From Nitrospirota bacterium (GTDB lineage Bacteria > Nitrospirota > Nitrospiria > Nitrospirales > Nitrospiraceae), in the NCBI GenBank assembly GCA_020028195.1, contig JAHWYE010000102.1, forward strand, positions 1 to 6,473: 6,473 bases of DNA, given 5' to 3'. Positions 5,808 to 6,473 of the stretch are shown here, piece after piece. The position numbers were made by a program, and so were the translations under genes. The notes below the pieces were generated by a model. The model ran no database searches. It was given only the letters and a program-made list of their open reading frames with translations, and was not told where the DNA came from. Numbering within the stretch: the stretch's first letter is position 1; each line of letters begins with the position of its first letter.

Positions 5808-6473
5808 ATGATGGATCACGCGGCGCAGCAAGTGCCGGAGGCGCGAGGCCAGACGAAAGCAGACCTTGACGGGTTCGTGGACCGGTATTTTAACCGTAAG
5901 GTTTCCACCCCCCTGACCCGTCTCTTTCTCCAGATGGGTCTGTCTCCGAATGTAATCACAGTGCTGTCTCTCCTCATCGGCCTCGTGGCCGCGGGATCGT
6001 TCGCGCTCGGCAGCTATGTAGCGGGCATCATCGGTGGCCTCCTGTTTCAGTTGTCGGCGATCGTGGATTGTTGTGACGGGGAGGTGGCCCGGCTGACGAA
6101 CAGGCAATCGCGGTTCGGAAGGCAGCTGGATCTGGCGGCGGACAACGTCGTCCACATGGCCATTTTTATGGGGATAGCGTGGGGAATCTATCACCAGCAA
6201 GAGGCGGTTGAGCGATCATGGCTCCCTCTCGTTCTGGGAGCGGCTGCGGTTGGCGGAAATGGCCTGGCCTTCCGGCTGGTGCCCCGGGCCCTAACGCTCC
6301 GTGAGCAGCGCGCATGGAGAAGACCCCTAGAGACTGCTTGGGCGGAGATCCTTCTTAAGAACGTGACTAGTCGCGATTTTTCCGTGGTGCTGTTGATCTT
6401 TGCGCTCGCAGACAAGGTGGAATGGTTCCTCTGGGCCGCGGCGATCGGCGTAAATGTGTTTTGGATGATCATG
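5808..6473 (+). CDS. CDP-alcohol phosphatidyltransferase family membrane enzyme (3' end outside window)
   Basis: The frame is open for 222 codons from ATG at 5808 to the window edge; an ATG at 5811 is an equally possible start. The family motif D(x)2DG(x)2AR(x)8G(x)3D(x)3D is matched perfectly at residues 87-112 (Asp87, Asp90, Gly91, Ala94, Arg95, Gly104, Asp108, Asp112). Hydrophobic segments at about 48-66, 68-86, 113-127, 138-155, 191-201 and 205-222 indicate an integral inner-membrane protein. Such enzymes transfer a phosphoalcohol from a CDP- or CMP-activated donor to an acceptor alcohol. Here the donor would be CMP-AEP from the preceding gene, giving a C-P-bonded phospholipid analogue or another AEP conjugate. 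The acceptor cannot be read from sequence. Phosphatidylinositol- or archaetidylinositol-type chemistry is the alternative. Confidence 0.87.
   Translation, partial: MMDHAAQQVPEARGQTKADLDGFVDRYFNRKVSTPLTRLFLQMGLSPNVITVLSLLIGLVAAGSFALGSYVAGIIGGLLFQLSAIVDCCDGEVARLTNRQSRFGRQLDLAADNVVHMAIFMGIAWGIYHQQEAVERSWLPLVLGAAAVGGNGLAFRLVPRALTLREQRAWRRPLETAWAEILLKNVTSRDFSVVLLIFALADKVEWFLWAAAIGVNVFWMIM

Noticed and set aside
5631..6200. 189-aa minus-strand frame
   Set aside because: It is opposite the cytidylyltransferase end and the perfect CDP-alcohol transferase motif, and its sequence resembles no protein family.
1..6473. CRISPR arrays, tRNA or rRNA genes
   Set aside because: No regularly spaced direct repeats, tRNA cloverleaf or rRNA-like sequence was seen on either strand.

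Overview
The window carries a bacterial phosphonate-biosynthesis locus, GC-rich (high fifties in percent, judged by eye). Together its genes would carry phosphoenolpyruvate (PEP) to an activated 2-aminoethylphosphonate (AEP) and then attach that headgroup to an acceptor alcohol, most plausibly a membrane lipid. The intergenic gaps hold degenerate ACGTTTAACG- and GTGAAACG-like strings. These resemble spacers I associate with Nitrospira genomes, so Nitrospirota is my best but weakly supported guess at the host.

Minus strand, right to left. Two tandem, one-base-overlapping paralogues (2329-1766 and 1766-1203) encode 187-aa exported proteins of unknown function that share an NDPxGFxGIPWG motif. 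After a 72-bp gap with its own sigma70-like promoter comes a PEP mutase (start at 1130). It is fused to a C-terminal nucleotidyltransferase domain and runs off the left edge. It has an unusual active-site loop, its nucleotidyltransferase signature is degenerate, and its mRNA is probably leaderless.

Centre (2330-2711). This is the divergent control region. It holds a near-consensus promoter (TTGAGA-17-TATAAT) firing rightward and a GCCAAT-N4-ATTGGC palindrome just upstream of it. A roughly 215-bp element bounded by 22-bp terminal inverted repeats follows, highly structured inside and MITE-like. It appears to sit in the 5' leader of the rightward operon.

Plus strand, left to right. The order is phosphonopyruvate decarboxylase alpha subunit (2712-3209), beta subunit (3321-3899), an AEP transaminase-like class V aminotransferase (3986-5080), a canonical nucleotidyltransferase, probably CTP:AEP cytidylyltransferase (5077-5799, ATGA-coupled), and a CDP-alcohol phosphatidyltransferase with a perfect family motif (from 5808, running off the right edge).

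Inferred pathway: PEP to phosphonopyruvate (mutase), to phosphonoacetaldehyde (two-subunit decarboxylase), to AEP (transaminase), to CMP-AEP (cytidylyltransferase), to a phosphonolipid or other AEP conjugate (membrane transferase). Each enzyme family is read from sequence motifs. The substrate chain and final product are inferred from the gene neighbourhood.
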